Shown here: in pieces, positions 11,575 through 21,500 of the stretch
Numbering within the stretch: position 1 is the first letter of the stretch
Layout: each line of letters opens with the position of its first letter
DNA from: Acestrorhynchus altus
Taxonomy: Eukaryota; Chordata; Actinopteri; Characiformes; Acestrorhynchidae
DNA: 64,000 nt
NCBI GenBank assembly: GCA_034509495.1
Contig: CM067504.1
Coordinates: forward strand, 7,452,256-7,516,255
Reading direction: 5' to 3'
The notes under the pieces: model-generated
What the model was told of the DNA's origin: nothing
Databases searched by the model: none
The model's input: only the letters and a program-made list of their open reading frames with translations
Translations under genes and position numbers: made by a program

Positions 11575-12930
11575 GAGAGATAAAACTTTGTAAGAAATGA
11601 TAAAAATTATATAAAATATAAAATCTAGTCATAATACCTCATATTTCTCATATAAGATTCATACAAGAATATTGTAATATCATGTGGCTTATTTCTTTAT
11701 ATTAAAATTATTTATTGTTATCATATGAATTTTTCCACGAGACCTTGTTTAACTCAACTGGCAAATAAATTCAACTAAATTCAAGCAAATACTGCGTGAA
11801 ACAGAGAAACTCAATAAATACAATTCTAAAAGCATGTTAAAAGAAGAAATGAGATAAATAATCAAATATATTGAGTGGAGTCACAATTACTTAATTTAAC
11901 ATTATACCATTTTTGCACTTTTTAGCAAAATATTAAAGAATTTAATAGCTTTTACTGTTTACATACTCTTCAGGGGCAGAGGACAGCCAACTGAATGCAG
12001 ACAACGGACAAAGTCTCCATTCCCAAGTGCATTTAGTGCAGCTTTTCCCATTCGGGTCATCACCCTCATACTCGCTACCACATACGGTGAGTCTGTTAGT
12101 TCTACCCCAATTTTGGATAGAGGAGAGTCCACTGGACCCATGCAGAAGGGGATCACATACATGGTGCGACCTGTGAAACACACAAAACATTACAAAATTC
12201 TGAAAAAGCAATCCAAGGATTTCTCTGTTCTTTGCATTCCAAATGTTTCCTCTAGGCTTTATTATACATTCGGGTGTATTATAATATTGCATATTGAAAC
12301 ATAAAACAGAATTTATTTCAGCATTTCAAATTTTATTGAAAAGATAAGGAGAGGATGTCTTTAGAGTTCTGCATGATCTACAAATGTTACATACCTTTCA
12401 TGCAGCCAGGGAATCTCTCATTCATGGCTTTGTCCCACTCTTCCAGGGACATCCATCGTCCCAGTTGGCTGATGCCACCTTCACTGGATGAGGGAACTGT
12501 GTCTCGCTGTTCTTGAGTCACAATCACAGTCTTGCTCTCCACTCGAGCCACATCATGTGGATCAGTACGTACCAGCCAACTGTGATCATAAGATAAAACC
12601 TGTTTTAACATCCCAGCAACACCACTTACCATTGCTTTTATCTGCTCAATGTAGCTTAACAATTTAAAAAATATAAAACATTAGAAAATTGACTAAATCT
12701 TAATACCAGTTCTCATATTTTGTTAGCCTTTTGATCATGCCCTGCTCCTGCAAATGGGCCAGAATGGCATTATTCTCCTCTTCTGACCCATCACAAATAT
12801 GAAGGGCATCTGGCTGGCATAGAGTCATGCTGCTCTCAATGAATTCTCTGAGTGCTGGACTTAGAGAACCCAAATCACCCTGGAGGACCCGTGGGCATGA
12901 CTGGTTCTGGGACTGCAGCTGTGGGGGCAT
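9725..12930 (-). CDS. pck1: Phosphoenolpyruvate carboxykinase, cytosolic (GTP)
   Basis: Eight coding exons: 12930-12707, 12579-12395, 12170-11967, 11502-11315, 11119-10957, 10824-10600, 10497-10270 and 10182-9725. All splice sites are GT/AG and in phase, giving 624 aa; vertebrate PCK1 is about 622 aa. The enzyme converts oxaloacetate and GTP to phosphoenolpyruvate, GDP and CO2, the committed step of gluconeogenesis and glyceroneogenesis. Visible motifs are the substrate-binding [19 protein letters not shown] in exon 5, the P-loop [11 protein letters not shown] with the reactive Cys and the metal-binding VGDDIAW in exon 6, and RFCTP and [14 protein letters not shown] in exon 8. The MPPQLQS start has no mitochondrial targeting peptide, which favours PCK1 over PCK2. 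The start is the first in-frame ATG after the acceptor at 12991, as in other vertebrates. No frameshift or missing catalytic residue was seen. Confidence 0.97.
11512..11580. repeat. (GA)n microsatellite serving as pck1 intron polypyrimidine tract
   Basis: The tract is GA on the plus strand and therefore CT on the transcribed strand. It lies 9 bases upstream of the acceptor at 11503/11502 (TTTTCCATAG then AACCACTTG). The pyrimidine tract of this pck1 acceptor is thus made almost wholly of a dinucleotide repeat, with one interrupting base. Confidence 0.95.
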
Positions 12931-12990
12931 GGTGTCAGTGATCTATACTTTTCTAAGAAAGTAGAAGGGTGCAACTGGCTTCACCAGAGT

Positions 12991-13188
12991 CCTAAGAGAA
13001 AAGAGAATCAAAAAACAGTATTAAATCTCAATAGGCAACTAATCCACACCCAATGATATCATTCAGTTATTAAGCAAGAAATTTACTCTGCACTAATAAA
13101 TGATCATTAATTGAAGATTACCTTTTTTCTATGAGAAGATGATTCAGCAAGGTTTCATTCACGCATTCATAAGGCTGAATTATTTCAT
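12991..13188 (-). other. pck1: pck1 5' non-coding exon 1 and intron 1
   Basis: A donor AAAAAAG/GTAATC ends a probable first exon at 13122. Its start would be about 13188, roughly 30 bases downstream of the TATA box. The following intron ends at the acceptor TTTTCTCTTAG, and exon 2 begins at 12991, giving 61 bases of 5' UTR before the ATG at 12930. A non-coding first exon is the usual vertebrate PCK1 arrangement. The transcription start itself is inferred. Confidence 0.55.
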
Positions 13189-13209
13189 GCTTTCCATCCT
13201 GTGCTTGTG

Positions 13210-13430
13210 CCTTTTTATATGGTTGGAGTAAATTGAAGGAGGAGACAGCTATATGCCAGAACATGAAGGAGAGCATGAAGGGAGTAAAAGATTAACCTAG
13301 TTGGCTTGGTTAATTATTTCACAGGCCATCTTGTTCTTTCAGAAGGGAAATACTATTCATTGTAAAACTTTGACCTATATTACCTTGTGAGGCAAGAGGT
13401 TTCTCTGGAGCGTCACCAGATGACGTGCCG
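13210..13430 (-). promoter_or_regulatory. pck1 proximal promoter with TATA and hormone/liver-type sites
   Basis: On the minus strand a TATA box ATATAAAA lies at 13221-13214. Farther upstream are an HNF1-like GTTAATTATTTCAC (13309-13322, plus-strand reading), a DR1/HNF4-like AGGTCAAAGTTT (13376-13365, minus-strand reading) and a CRE-like TGACGTG (13421-13427). Mammalian PCK1 promoters are known to use CRE, HNF1 and nuclear-receptor (AF1) elements. The resemblance in site types is seen here, but function is inferred. Confidence 0.5.
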
Positions 13431-14479
13431 ACAATATGATAGTCGGAATTGACTGGAGAGTTAGTTGGAGGCTCGTCCCAACAGTGCAAAGTCAAAGGTA
13501 ACTTTATTTCTGCTGACGATTGTTAAACATGATATGCCGTGTTCTTACAGCAGTTGTTTGTTTGTGACATCAGTTTTATTTGAAATTTCAAGATAACCAG
13601 GGAACTATAGAACAAGGTTCCAATTTATTTTCAAGGGAACATATGGTACACTGTATGCATTATCTTAACAACAAGAATGTTGTAGTCCTGCCCAGTAAAA
13701 TATTGTGGTATTCTATTTAAAATGTGTATTTTACATGGTACCAGTTACTGGTATTCACCTCAGATAAATATGTGAAAGAAAATAGCAATTAATAAAAAAA
13801 TGTCAATTAATTGTATTGTATTGTAAGTGTATTGACTCATACCTAGCTAGGCTTCTCACACATAAAAAATCTAACAATGGCCAATGAAATTAAATGCCAG
13901 TTAACATTCACTCCAAACAGCTAATTTTACTGGGGAAAAAATCAATTCACTATGTATTTCTCCCCATATTCTCTCAAAATCTATTTTTAACTGCCACTAA
14001 TGCAATCATTAATAAGTGAAAGTGTCAAGAGAAAAGTACTAGTTCTGCCAGTTCTCTGCAACTCAACTAAAAAGTATCTGCACTGGCTAGCATTGTGCTA
14101 GATGATGGGGGAACAAGAAGGGACATCCTATACGTTCTAGTTTCTCTTGAATAGTTGATTATTGCATTGAACCAGCAACCTCCCCATCATAAGGCCAACA
14201 CTTGGTAAGTGCTTAAAAGTCACTAAATTCTTCTTATATAGTTTCTGGTTTCAGGTTTCTGGTGCACACAGACATTATGTACCAAACAGATTAATCTGTC
14301 CTAGAATGATGGAAAAGTGTACTGTGTGAGAAAAAAGGATTTGTATTTCTTTTACCTGGAACTTGTTTTAATGATATATTCTGAAATATTTGAACAATCT
14401 TCAGCTCCACAGCCTAAAAATGGGCAAATAAGCTCATGCTGTTTGCCATGGACAATTAAAGTCTGAGATAAGAAAATTA
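13431..14479. other. Intergenic DNA upstream of pck1
   Basis: No gene or clear repeat is seen. The composition is AT-rich with only short chance frames. Confidence 0.5.
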
Positions 14480-14775
14480 TCTCTGCTCTCTGGGTGGATA
14501 GATGGCACTCTCTTCCCACATCACACCCAGATCACCGATGCCCACATCACAGATGCCTACAAACCTCTGTAAGCCACTGCATCGGAGCTGGGGGCCTGGT
14601 GATTTCTTATGAGTGCATTGGCTGCCCAGCAATGATGCAATGGCAGCAGTTCAAAAAGAGACAGTGATTGGCTTCATGTGCTTGTCTTCACCCTCAGGAG
14701 TAGGATATGTTATGGGGGAGAATTCTAATGGGGTTGGGTAATTGGCTCGGGATGAAATAAATTGGAATAAAAGTA
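14480..14775 (+). mobile_element. Possible SINE-like dispersed retroposon
   Basis: A compositionally distinct, GC-richer block opens GCTCTCTGGGTGGATAGATG, continues through GATGCAATGGCAGCAGTTCA, and ends GGGTAATTGGCTCGGGATG followed by an A-rich tail. This layout and wording resemble a SINE family I have seen in otophysan fish. No second copy lies in this window, so the call rests on recognition. Confidence 0.4.
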
Positions 14776-16599
14776 TTAAACTAAGGTGTGTTAAAGAAGC
14801 AGAATGTCAGAGAAGATCTTGTTATGTCCATGGGTCACAGACGTCAGGCAGCCAGGGTACAAAAAATTGCCTTCAAATTAAAGCTGAGAATTCTTTTTAT
14901 TTTTTGTTTTAAATTAACGGTACAGCAGGACAGAGCCAAACTAAAAGTGTGTGCCTATCCAAAAGGTACTGCACCATGCACTGTCTGTCCGATTTGATAA
15001 AAACACACTGATAAAAACTTTAACTGGTACAGAATGTACAGACAACAAGATATAATCTTCTCATGTGGCCTTTCTTTTGCTCTGTGCTTATAATCATGTT
15101 TTAGCACTTTTTGCAGGATATGACTTTCCAAGAGGATGGTTTAAAAAACATTATAAACTCCATCTGGTTCTTATCACCACCACTGATAGAAACTTTATTT
15201 TGTTTCACTGTTGTTTTCAGATATTACCTATTTATGTTAAGGTTGCTGGAACACTGGAACTGGAAGTGTGAAAACAGTCAACCTTGCCTTAATAACCCTT
15301 ACCACACATTACAAAGGTTTGCTTTAAAAACAATCATGTTTATCCATTAAGAACAAAACAGGTTTATTATTAATACATTAATTACTAGCCACTTGTAATA
15401 CTTTAACCAGCAGAACTCACAACAGGTAATTATAAACATCACACACCACAGATAACTGTTCACATCACATTTTCTCTGGATTTTCAAAAAAGGTTTAATT
15501 TTTTTTTATCAAAGGCTCTGTGCAGAATACACTTGTACACTCAGAAAAAAAAATACAATTCTATTCATAGCTTCATAGTGACAAGTACTTTAAACATTGA
15601 CAGCATCACACTTGATAAGCTCTTTCACAGACTTGTTATTGTCACGTAGAACCTAAACCATTGAGTCTCCTGGAGTTGTTTATCTAGATAGAGGTCATTT
15701 GTAAAGGAACTTTGAAAGCTCTTTTTGAACAAATAGATCATTTGGGAGGAACAAATGGCCAATTTGTCAATTACATCATAAACATCTTGGTTTAAACAAT
15801 TACTGAGTTTTGCAGTATCTACTGAACAACCATCTTTCACAAACCACCAAGGATACATTATACAGATAAAATATGTTATCTTTTAACTCAGTGTTCCATT
15901 ATTGTCCACAAACAGCTTGTGTAGTTCTAAGCCTTTTCCTATAGAAGACAAAAGTATCAATATGAAATGTTTTCCTTTCTTACAATTAATACCTGTTTTT
16001 TTAATGCTTGTTTAAAAACTTTATTTACACTAATGTTGTAAACAAGATTATAAACCACTGATTAAATGGCATAGGGATTTCACACGTCTAAAATAAAGAT
16101 ATAATACAAAATTGGTAACATTTGGGAATGGTATCAGCTAACCCTAGCAATATAGTAATGTTATATTACAAAATAACAGTATAAGAAATAACAGTTTCAT
16201 TTTACAATAAGGATATATTAATTAACAGTACTTACAACAGTAATAAATATCACTAAATTGTTTAGTAATGTCTCAACTAATTATTGACACTAGTTACGAT
16301 AGTATCTATCATTACTAAAAATGTGGTTAATGAATTAACTTTAGATTTAAAGTTAAAAATACCCAAGTATGCTTTACAATCAACACACACTGATAAGGAG
16401 AGGCAGCCAATACCCTTGCTTTTTGAGGAAACAATGAATCCCAATACTTTTGTCCATATAGTGTAGGTTAAGTCCATATAAGGTAGGTTAGTGTATTGAG
16501 TGTAGCTGTGTGCAACTCACTGCCACTTACTCAAACATGTTAGTAATGCTGAATAATGTCAATTAAAATTAATTGAGATATTATTAAACCATTTGCTTT
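14776..16599. other. Intergenic AT-rich DNA, nothing recognised
   Basis: Only short chance frames are present. No splice-flanked coding signal or known repeat was recognised. Confidence 0.5.
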
Positions 16600-17370
16600 T
16601 ATGTTTGTTTATGCAGTCTCTGTGCTGTGTTTACTGCTGGGTCCTTGTGGCCACGCCCCTTTCACAGAGGGATGTCAACAAATGCATATACTACATATGA
16701 TGTGAAATGCAGGCATTCAGTGTGGGTGGGTCTAACTGACCCATTTCAAGGTGCAGAGCATGAGGTGTGTGTGAAGCGTGCATGGCATGTGGTTGGAGTA
16801 CACTCACAGTGAACCTTTGTTTACTGCCTAGAACCAAACCCATAGTTCCTGTAGTACATTTATAGTGCTTCCTGGCTTGTTTGCGGCTCTTTTGTGAGCC
16901 CCATATGGATGATTGCAATGGCTACATGACTTCCCCCACAGCAACGTCACCTCTCTGGACCTCCAGGATGGATCTTGAGCCTAAAATGGGAGTTAGTTCT
17001 GTCAGAGCATCACTGTGGACCCGTTCTGGAGTTGGGCTGATGTGAATGGTGCCTGAACCTGATCTGTGAAAAGGGCCTACAGGATCAGCCACTGGCAATG
17101 TTAGCATTGGCCCCTGTTCTAGTAAACAGCCCTGAGCTCATGGCTCATGAGGCTAATGTGGGTTAATGAACAAGGGACTAATGGTAACTGGGAGGGCAAT
17201 CCAATGCTCTCCACCTCTGCAGAGCCCTGAGCAACAGTGTGAGGTGTCCCAAATAAGGAATTACTTTGAATTGCTCCTAATCTGCATTTGTGTTGTCTCT
17301 GTGTTGTGCCAAATGCTGGGTAGCTGGGGCCATGCCCCTTTCCTGAGAGATGGAAAGAGCAGAAACAGAT
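16600..17370. repeat. Pair of diverged direct repeats about 680 bp apart
   Basis: Two blocks of about 75 bases share the order TCTCTGTG, TGCTGGGT, a GGCCA-CCCCTTTC block and a closing GAGATGG-like block. They lie near 16612-16685 and 17292-17365. The GC-richer segment between them has no recognisable protein. The pair may be terminal repeats of a small retroelement or a local duplication. Confidence 0.35.
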
Positions 17371-17689
17371 AAACACAAAAAGTCAAACAAAACAAAACCA
17401 AAAGAAAACATAAAAAGAAAAGACAAATGCAATAATCAAACCATGAAACTAATTAACAAGTTGAGGCAGGGTGCATGTGCATTGATTACTTATTTGTTAT
17501 TTGTTTCAGTACTCATCTTTAAGGCAGGCTGAGGTCAGGAACAGACAGGCAGGTATAACACAGCTAGGTCAAATATCAAAAAGAGGTTAAACATGGAGGA
17601 GAAAACGCTCAGGACTCAGGTATTCTTAATGTATTTCTGTAATAAGTCACAGCTGAGGCTGGTAATGTCCTGCAGGTGTGATTGGTAAA

Positions 17690-17935
17690 ATGTTGCTAAA
17701 GTGTGACTATGGGGTTTGGGTTGGTTGGTTTCTAAGGTGTAACTAGCTGGTTGCTAAGGTCTTGCTTTGTTTCTATGGCAATGGGTTGTTGCTAGGGTGT
17801 TGCTAGGCAGTTTCTGAGGTGCTGCTAGGCAGTTGCTGTGGTTAAAGGTTGTCGTTAAGGTGTTTCTAGACAGTTGTCTTGATGTTGCTTCACGGTTGCT
17901 AAGGTGTTGCTATAGGATAGGTGTTGGTTGTTAAG
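17690..17935. repeat. Minisatellite of GGTTGCTAAGGTGTTGCTA type
   Basis: Imperfect units of about 17-34 bases built on GTTGCTAAGGTGTTGCTAGG recur through this stretch with diverged copies. Confidence 0.7.
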
Positions 17936-17940
17936 GTATT

Positions 17941-18154
17941 ACAGGCATTCGTACAGATTTGGGGGGAGCAAATCTGGAGTGCAGGAGTGGAGCATTGGTA
18001 GCGGATCCAAAAGCATCCCATATGTTTTCAACTGGGATCTGGTCAGGCAGTAGGATTGGCCATGGTCTGTACCTTCAAGGCAAGCTCCTGAGACAGTAGC
18101 AGTATGCAGATGAGCCTTGTCCTGCTGGAATAGCGCCAGTGTAATAGTGTGCAT
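17941..18154 (-). mobile_element. DDE transposase fragment (probable Tc1/mariner)
   Basis: On the minus strand the frame begins with LALFQQDKAHLHTATVSGAC, like the FQQDNAxxHT block around the catalytic Asp of Tc1/IS630-type transposases. A shifted frame downstream reads DQIPVENIWDAFGSAT, resembling the DLNPIENLWD block. The piece is about 210 bases long, frameshifted and truncated at both ends. Confidence 0.5.
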
Positions 18155-19353
18155 TCAGAAAATGTCCAGCACTGTACCTCACTGTAAAATAATGGCCTGC
18201 TTTATGTGGCTTTTGTTTCCATTGGCCTGTCTTTTTTGCACTGCTTTGTTATTTGGTTGATGTTTCTGCATGCTTGTTTGTTTACTTTTGACATGTGCTC
18301 CCTGTCTACATCTTCCTGTTTTCTCAGCACTTACTTTGCCATTTCTTCAGAAAGACTAGATCAATGGATGTAGCAGGAACTGTTGAACAGTATGCAGACA
18401 AGCTGCAACTTGTATATGGATTGGTGCACTAACTTATTCATAGACTGCCCATTCCTGTTGAGGAGGAGGTCTTATTGGAAAAGTTGGAGGCTATTATGGT
18501 TGCTGACCAAGTTCCAATTCTTTGAAAGCATAAAAAGGGAGCGTTAGAAGACAACAGATCAGTCCAATCACTCTGTATTCTTGGCAGTTGACATGGCTGC
18601 ATCAGATTTGGATGAGGATCTCACGAACCAGACTCCAGGAACATTATACACGTAATCAAGGGAACTGAACCCATCCTGATTTCTCAGTAGAGCAGTCTAC
18701 AAAGTTAAGGATGCAGGTCAGTGCCTCTGCTTCAGCAGCACCATCTGTCTTCGTGTCAGTGCTGACACCTGCCCTTAAGGCTCCATCCAGTGCTGGGGAT
18801 AGCACTGATGCATAGATACCAGCCTTCAAACCTCTGCCCAGTGCTGGGGAAAGTACTGGTGCTTTAACCCCAACCTTCTAATATTTTGGCCCTGCTCAGT
18901 CTTCTGAATCTTTTGTGACCCCAGGGCCCCAAGTTTGACAACAAAAAGGAGCACTGTAGATTTGCCTGTTCCAGTGCCTACCCCTAGACTTGCTGTTCAG
19001 CCAGACCACCTGACTCTCCCTCTTGCCTTGCCTGTTTTTATTACTGTCCTGAGTAATGGCCCTGTCCCAGGTTTTGTAGCTGAACCTGTTTCTGTGGTTG
19101 TATGTTCCTGTTTTGTTTCTGCATGTTTGTTTGTTTGTAGTTGTGCATTGCAATCAGCTGTTTCCTTAAGACTGCAGATTTTTTTATGATGATGAGGATG
19201 AGTGTGTATATACATTACAAATTATGGATGTATAATATTTTTCTATATTGGACTTATTTCAATAAATGCAATCATACTTATGAGCACACATGTGTTAACA
19301 CATACATTAAGAACTACATGTTTAAAGCATTTAACACTCTAAATGACTGTACA
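18155..19353. other. Unrecognised, possibly decayed coding repeat
   Basis: The region 18290-19190 is more GC-rich than its surroundings. It holds two copies of a segment containing CCAGTGCTGGGGATAGCACT (near 18788 and 18837) and a Pro/Val-rich frame from 18935. It could be a degraded retroelement gag-like region, but no diagnostic motif is visible. Confidence 0.3.
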
Positions 19354-19610
19354 GCTATGTCTGAAACTGGAAAATGCAAGTTAGCTTCATGCATTGCGGC
19401 CAATTGTGTGAAAGTCTCTGTAACCAAATCATTGCCCAGGTTCTTGCCCAGGTATTATAAATATGTGTGTTTGGCTGTCAATTGCCTTAACATTTTCACC
19501 CAATAACAAAGAAGTCCAGATTACCAGCCTTAGATTCAGACACGACTTGTTGCCTTGTTTCTTCAGAATACTGTAAAGGCAGGAAGCATTACACGATTCA
19601 GACACAGCCT
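19354..19610. mobile_element. Palindromic non-autonomous DNA element, copy 1
   Basis: The ends are inverted: GCTATGTCTGAAAC near 19353 and GATTCAGACACAGCC at 19595-19609. The body includes GTCTCTGTAACCAAATCAT, an AACAAAGAAG-type block and AGAATACTGTAAAGGCAGGA. The same blocks occur in the same order at 49085-49391. This shared order identifies a dispersed MITE-like family. Confidence 0.6.
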
Positions 19611-20111
19611 CTGACCACCATCCTTGGCTTGGTTCTTCTGTCATCGATGACGTAGTGAAGAGGAGCTGCTCTTCTGCATAGAGCCTTGCCTCCCCCTCGC
19701 GTCAGAGCTGCTTTTTGTTCACAACCTCGAGGAGAGAATAGTGAGGAACTACGTCTGGGTGCGTTTCGCGTGTAGTGACGGAGTCTGGCGTTCAACTAAC
19801 TTACCGTTAAACGAATTATTGTGATGTTCAAACACATACGTAAACATATTTGCACATGTAATTTTTTGTCACTGAAATACATTACATATTATTCCGAAAC
19901 ACTTTTGTGTACACTACTGTGTAGTTCAGAATGTACTGTCTACATAACAAATTTATTTTAAAATACATTAAAAAAAAAATTATTATATTATTATATTATA
20001 TTTTATATATATATATATTTCGAAATGGATTCAATGATTTGAATATTGAATATTGAAATTGAAATATCTGTGAATTTATTAAAAATAAAAATTTTACATG
20101 TACATAACTAT
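19611..20111. other. Intergenic, no gene recognised
   Basis: A short CpG-containing block at about 19630-19800 (CGATGACG, CTCGCGTC, TTTCGCGTG) stands out from AT-rich flanks. No exon or promoter could be assigned to it. Confidence 0.4.
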
Positions 20112-20318
20112 TGGTAGGTGTGGTTGGTGTGGCGCAACAGATAACACCACCAGTGAACCTCCACACCATGTGGGAGACTGGTGTTCCATTCCCAGTCTGG
20201 ACAACTATGCTGTGCTACACCAATAAAGTGCTTTGGCAAAACACTTCTAACACTTCTCTGGCCCACCTCTGTAATATAAGCAACCTTGTAAGTTGCTAAA
20301 TGCCATAAATATAATGTA
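20112..20318 (+). mobile_element. tRNA-derived SINE, plus strand
   Basis: The segment carries TGGTTGGTGTGGCGCAACAG (with an A-box match), a degenerate B box GTTCCATTCCC, then CAGTCTGG and the family tail AAGTTGCTAAATGCCATAAA. It is about 200 bases, co-linear with the minus-strand copy at 2668-2869. A Tc1 remnant begins immediately after its tail. Confidence 0.8.
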
Positions 20319-20930
20319 AGTATTCACAGCCTTTGCTCAATACTTTGTTGAAGCACCTTTGGCAGCAATTACAGCCTCAAGTGTTTTTGAGTATGATGCT
20401 ACAAGCTTGGCACCTGTTTTTGGGACGTTTTCCCATTCCCCCTCCTTTGTTATCTTGGCTGTGTGATTAGGGTTGTTTTCCTGTCGGAAGATAAACCTTC
20501 ACCCTAGTCTGAGGTACAAAATGCTCTGGAGCAGGTTATCATTAAGGATGTCTGCACATTACTGCAGTCTTCTTTCCCTTGACTCTGATTAGTCTCCCAG
20601 TTCCTGCTGCAGAAAATCATCCCCACAGAATGATGCTGCCACCACCACGCTTCATTGTAGGAATATTATTTCCTGGGTGATTAGCAGTGCCTAAATTCCT
20701 CCAGACATGATGCTTGGCATTCAGTGCAAAACATTCATTCTTTTTGTTCTTCATGGTCTGAGAGTCCTTTGGGTGCCTTTTGGCAAACTCCATACAGGCT
20801 GTCATATGCTTTTTATTGAGGAGTGGCTTCAGGCTAGCCACTCTACCATACAGGCCTGATGTAATACTGCAGAAATGGTTGTCCTTCTGTAAGGTTCTCA
20901 TGTATGTACTCATGTTCTCAGGTATCATTT
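20319..20930 (-). mobile_element. Tc1-like transposon remnant, internally deleted
   Basis: The plus-strand text GTATTCACAGCCTTTGCTCA then AATACTTTGTTGAAGCACC is the familiar 3' end of a widespread teleost Tc1 element. The minus-strand frame ending at 20617 contains GRVASLKPLLNKKHMTACME and then FAKRHPKDSQTMKNKKNECF, and later a KRGGGSIILWG block near the DDE domain. The expected segment between TMKNK and ECFALN is shortened, and the N-terminal part is missing, so it is inactive. Confidence 0.75.
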
Positions 20931-21303
20931 ATATCTAAATTATATCTTTCTAAAACATGTTTCACTGAATTAGTTTGGTGTAATATCTTAAATGACACAT
21001 ATTTTACCTTATTATTAATATAATAATTATTTTTGGTTTTCCATGCTTTTTCCATTGTTCATTATTGAATAAAGATGAACAAAAACTCACATCACAAATA
21101 AAATATCTAATAACCCAATGTTTACTGCCACTAAAGATGTTTATGTAAAGAAACATATATTTTCCACAGTCAATGACATAATCACCAGGGAATAAGCTTC
21201 TTACCACGTTACTAGAGCTGTTGTTCAATATACACAAATGGATGCATCACAACTGCATTCAACTAGGGTATGTTTTTGTTTACAATTGATGATTTCACTG
21301 GTC

Positions 21304-21500
21304 TACAAGCATGAGGAACCTGACCAAGTTAGTCTACCAGTATGACCAAGTTTGTCCATGCTGGCTGATCAGCATGACCAAGCTGGTCAACTAGCATGTA
21401 CAAACATGACCAAAATGCAACATAACGTATGTTTTCACTTACTAACCAGCCTTTCAACCATCTGACCATCCAAGTTACCAGTAAAAGGAAGTCTTGAACT
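21304..21500. repeat. Clustered short inverted motifs (GACCAAG / GTTGGTC type)
   Basis: Units such as ACCAAGTTAGTCTACCAGTA, CAGCATGACCAAGCTGGTCA and CATGACCAAAATGCAAC recur, several of them self-complementary. The layout is typical of a degraded palindromic repeat rather than a coding sequence. Confidence 0.4.

Noticed and set aside
18935..19189. Pro/Val-rich 84-codon frame as a gene
   Set aside because: No conserved motif was recognised and it lies in a region with repeated, decayed sequence, so it is described only as unrecognised.
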